Shown piece after piece: positions 6,082-7,838 of a DNA stretch of 7,838 nt; the first letter of the stretch is position 1, and the number at the start of each line of letters is the position of its first letter. The notes under the pieces were generated by a model. It made no database searches. It was given only the letters and a program-made list of their open reading frames with translations, and was not told the DNA's origin. The DNA is from Actinomycetota bacterium (GTDB lineage: Bacteria > Actinomycetota > Thermoleophilia > UBA2241), in the NCBI GenBank assembly GCA_003164655.1, contig PLTW01000060.1, forward strand, positions 1-7,838. The letters are read 5' to 3'. The position numbers and the translations under genes were made by a program.

Positions 6082-6633
6082 CATGTGCTAGGTATTCTTG
6101 CCACATACAGTGACGATCTTCAGGGAGCGCTGTCTGACAGCCAGCTTCAGGAGACACTAGAACCCTTCCGCGAAAGCCGCCCGCGACGACTGTGCTGTCC
6201 TAAGCAAGGCTGTCACGGCAAGCTTGTATGGATCGCCATCTCGCCTTACGAAGCCCGAGTTCTGGGCAGCCCCAGCGGGCCGATCACGGACGAGATGCTC
6301 GCGGCCAATCGCAAGCGCGTCACGGTGGAGATACCCGAAGGCCGTCCCCGCTGGAGCATCGAATCGGTGCCGCTCTTTCGTAACTGGTCGGTGGCACCTA
6401 ACTGGGGCATCGATGTCGGTGCGCCGTTTGATGCAGTGCCCATGAAGGAGTGTCTGCGCTGGGTTCTCACTTGTGGCAGGAAGCACTGCCAGACGCGCTA
6501 CATGGCCACCAATACGGAGCTGCTCACGCTGCTCGTTCAAGCGCACGTAACCGGGCCGGGAGACGTCACACTGCCGGCCGCCTGCGAACTGACACCCTCC
6601 AGGGAGCGGTCCCTACACTCGCAATCCTGGTAG
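6064..6633 (+). CDS. Cys-pair protein (possible split zinc ribbon), function unknown
   Basis: A 189-residue protein that I do not recognise. Two cysteine pairs with the same spacing, C45-x4-C50 (CPKQGC, followed by HGK) and C137-x4-C142 (CGRKHC), lie about 90 residues apart and could form one split zinc ribbon. C44 is an extra cysteine. The segment between is mixed, with several Trp residues and a WSVAPNWGID stretch. No membrane segment or signal peptide is visible. The ATG at 6064 has no ribosome site, but a -10 box ends seven bases upstream, so the gene is probably leaderless. It diverges from the ParB-like operon and is followed 92 bases later by cas1 on the same strand. It may be an accessory or regulatory nucleic-acid-binding protein. 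The TAG stop lies within a TAGACT box that may start cas1 transcription. Confidence 0.7.
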   Translation: MTSNMQHVLGILATYSDDLQGALSDSQLQETLEPFRESRPRRLCCPKQGCHGKLVWIAISPYEARVLGSPSGPITDEMLAANRKRVTVEIPEGRPRWSIESVPLFRNWSVAPNWGIDVGAPFDAVPMKECLRWVLTCGRKHCQTRYMATNTELLTLLVQAHVTGPGDVTLPAACELTPSRERSLHSQSW

Positions 6634-6716
6634 ACTAGCAAGCGAAAAGGCCGAGCAAATCGGCACGAAAAGCGCCCCCGCGACGCGGGAACGTCCGGGG
6701 GCATGGCACACGGAGG
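6631..6716 (+). promoter_or_regulatory. cas1: cas1 upstream region: -10 box, two hairpins, ribosome site
   Basis: TAGACT (6631-6636) fits a TANNNT -10 box; I see no good -35. Next come hairpin GCCGA-GCAAA-TCGGC (6650-6664) and a stronger one in which GCCCCCG (6674-6680) pairs with CGGGGGC (6696-6702), extended inward by GACG/CGTC past one bulged C, with loop CGGGAA. CGAAAAG occurs twice, 23 bases apart (6643 and 6666). GGAGG (6712-6716) is the cas1 ribosome site. The large hairpin lacks a T-run, so a terminator of the upstream gene is less likely than a structured leader. Confidence 0.5.
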
Positions 6717-6725
6717 TCAGTCCGT

Positions 6726-7838
6726 ATGCAAGCACATGATAATCCCCCACGGCTCGACGCTCGACGCGGTGTCGCCCGCGAGCCCCACACCTGTCTGCAA
6801 TGTGGCGAGCAGTTCATCCCCAAGCGCCAGACCCGGGGCATGTTCTGTTCGCGGGCCTGTTACTGGAAGTGGTGGCCAGCGCACCGCGCCGAAGAAGTCG
6901 CCCGCCAGGGCCGCGAGACCCTGGAGCGTCTGAAGGACGAAGGCCACGACCCCCGGGCGGCACCGCAGGCGGCCTGGAAGCGGCGTGCATCCTTTCGTCA
7001 CACCGCCGTCGCCGCGTTCGAGGATGAATCGGGCGATGACGAACTGTGGGCAGAACGCGGTCGCTACTGGTCAGACCAGACCGACCCGGAAGGCGATGAG
7101 CCGATGGTCTACCGTCGTCAGGACCGCAAGCCCTTGGTCCTGGCCGGCCACGGCCTGCGACTGCGCGTCCATCGCGGATCACTCGTCGTCACCCACGGCT
7201 TCACGCACTACCCGCAGAAAGCCCGCGAACAGAGGTTCTTCCCGGGCGAGCCCAAGCTGCCCAGCCGTATTATCCTGCTGTCGGTCGACGGCTCGATATC
7301 GCTGGACGTGGTCCACTGGCTTTCCGAGCAGAAGGTGCCTCTGGTCCTGCTCGACTACCGGGGGCAGGTGGTCAGTGTCCTGGGCACTGAAACGACGGCC
7401 GCCGATCTCGGACTGCGGCGGGCACAGATTGAGGCGCTGACCAATGGCGGGGGCCTCGCGCTCGCGTCTTCTCTCATTGAGCGGAAGCTGTCCGCATCGC
7501 TCGACACTTTGGCAACGCTGCCAGCCTCGGTGGCCCAGGAGTCGGCCATCGACCGCGTCGCCTCGCTACGGCAGCGCCTTCGCGACGACCCGCCACAGAC
7601 TATCGACGATCTGCGGCTCCTGGAGGCGTGGGCGGCCATTTCCTATTTCGCAGCCTGGCGCACCGTCCCATTGCGCTGGAAGGGCACGGGCAAGAAGCCC
7701 ATACCTCCAGAATGGAGACGGATCGGCGTGCGGCAGGATGTCCTACGGCGCTCGAACCGGCATGCACGGCATCCGGTCAACGCGATCTTGAACTACGGCT
7801 ACGCGGCCTTTGTTGCGTATTCCGCCCCAAGCCGATCA
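6726..7838 (+). CDS. cas1: Cas1-family integrase with N-terminal zinc-finger-like motif, incomplete at the window end
   Basis: 371 residues of an open frame with no stop before the window ends. Residues 23-45 hold C23-x2-C26-x14-C41-x3-C45, a treble-clef-like zinc finger absent from typical CRISPR Cas1. After a charged linker, residues about 136-220 form the Cas1 beta domain: GHGLRLRVHRGSLVV, THYPQ, FFPGEPKLPSRIILL, DGSISLDVVHWLSEQKVPLV. The helical domain follows with LRLLEAWAAISYF, where E300 is the expected first metal ligand, and SNRHARHPVNAILNYGYA (343-360). The expected catalytic His and Asp would lie beyond the window. The last dozen residues no longer resemble Cas1, which usually continues with a helix there. 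The ATG at 6726 follows GGAGG by 9 nt. No cas2, effector gene or CRISPR repeat is visible, so it may be a solo Cas1 acting as integrase beside the PolB operon; CRISPR genes further right cannot be excluded. Confidence 0.9.
   Translation, partial: MQAHDNPPRLDARRGVAREPHTCLQCGEQFIPKRQTRGMFCSRACYWKWWPAHRAEEVARQGRETLERLKDEGHDPRAAPQAAWKRRASFRHTAVAAFEDESGDDELWAERGRYWSDQTDPEGDEPMVYRRQDRKPLVLAGHGLRLRVHRGSLVVTHGFTHYPQKAREQRFFPGEPKLPSRIILLSVDGSISLDVVHWLSEQKVPLVLLDYRGQVVSVLGTETTAADLGLRRAQIEALTNGGGLALASSLIERKLSASLDTLATLPASVAQESAIDRVASLRQRLRDDPPQTIDDLRLLEAWAAISYFAAWRTVPLRWKGTGKKPIPPEWRRIGVRQDVLRRSNRHARHPVNAILNYGYAAFVAYSAPSRS

Noticed and set aside
6631..6933. Read-through of the TAG at 6631 would extend the Cys-pair protein by about 100 residues.
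   Set aside because: The extension overlaps the Cas1 N-terminus in another frame and looks like a shadow of it.
6634..7838. CRISPR array near cas1.
   Set aside because: No repeat-spacer pattern is visible; only a 7-base CGAAAAG repeat occurs, in the cas1 leader.
1..7838. Terminal inverted repeats or target-site duplication of a casposon.
   Set aside because: No element end can be seen. Cas1 runs off the right side, and only 11 bases lie beyond the polymerase stop on the left.

Overview
The window is high in G+C (clearly above 60% by eye). It is densely packed with short-spaced or overlapping genes and carries no housekeeping genes. The gene types are a family B DNA polymerase, a Mom-like DNA-modification enzyme, a ParB-like protein, a lone tRNA and a Cas1 homologue. 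They point to a phage, plasmid or integrative mobile element of a high-GC bacterium. TANNNT-type -10 boxes (TAGACT) and a probable leaderless gene would fit an actinobacterium, but Chloroflexi or others cannot be excluded. The host call is inference only.

Layout. A left-pointing operon fills positions 12-5945. In order of transcription it encodes a ParB-like protein (5945-5139), a tRNA (5119-5043), a Mom-like GNAT enzyme (5016-4279), a helix-turn-helix protein (4279-3695), a small protein with a Cys/His cluster and one membrane segment (3676-3158), and a 1049-residue family B DNA polymerase (3161-12). Two junctions overlap (TGATG and ATGA) and the others are short, so the block is probably one transcript. 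A structured regulatory region (about 5946-6063) separates it from a right-pointing pair: a 189-residue Cys-pair protein (6064-6633) and a Cas1 homologue with an N-terminal zinc-finger-like motif (6726 to the window end, incomplete).

How the parts may work together. PolB beside Cas1 without visible cas2, effector genes or CRISPR repeats recalls casposons, where Cas1 is the integrase and PolB copies the element. Here the polymerase has the full proofreading and polymerase motif set plus two HTH-like segments at its C-terminus. The second theme is the tRNA/Mom pair. Mu Mom makes a glycinamide derivative of adenine. The tRNA directly upstream of the Mom-like gene has a tRNA-Gly-like acceptor end (G1-C72, C2-G71, G3-C70, U73, encoded CCA) but a malformed anticodon loop and a bulged T-stem. 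A tRNA retained as a glycyl donor for DNA modification rather than for decoding is an attractive, untested hypothesis.

Regulation. The ParB-like gene at the head of the left operon has its strong Shine-Dalgarno sequence buried in a near-continuous 19-position helix, preceded by another hairpin. The cas1 leader also contains two hairpins. No stretch longer than 300 bases lacks a gene.
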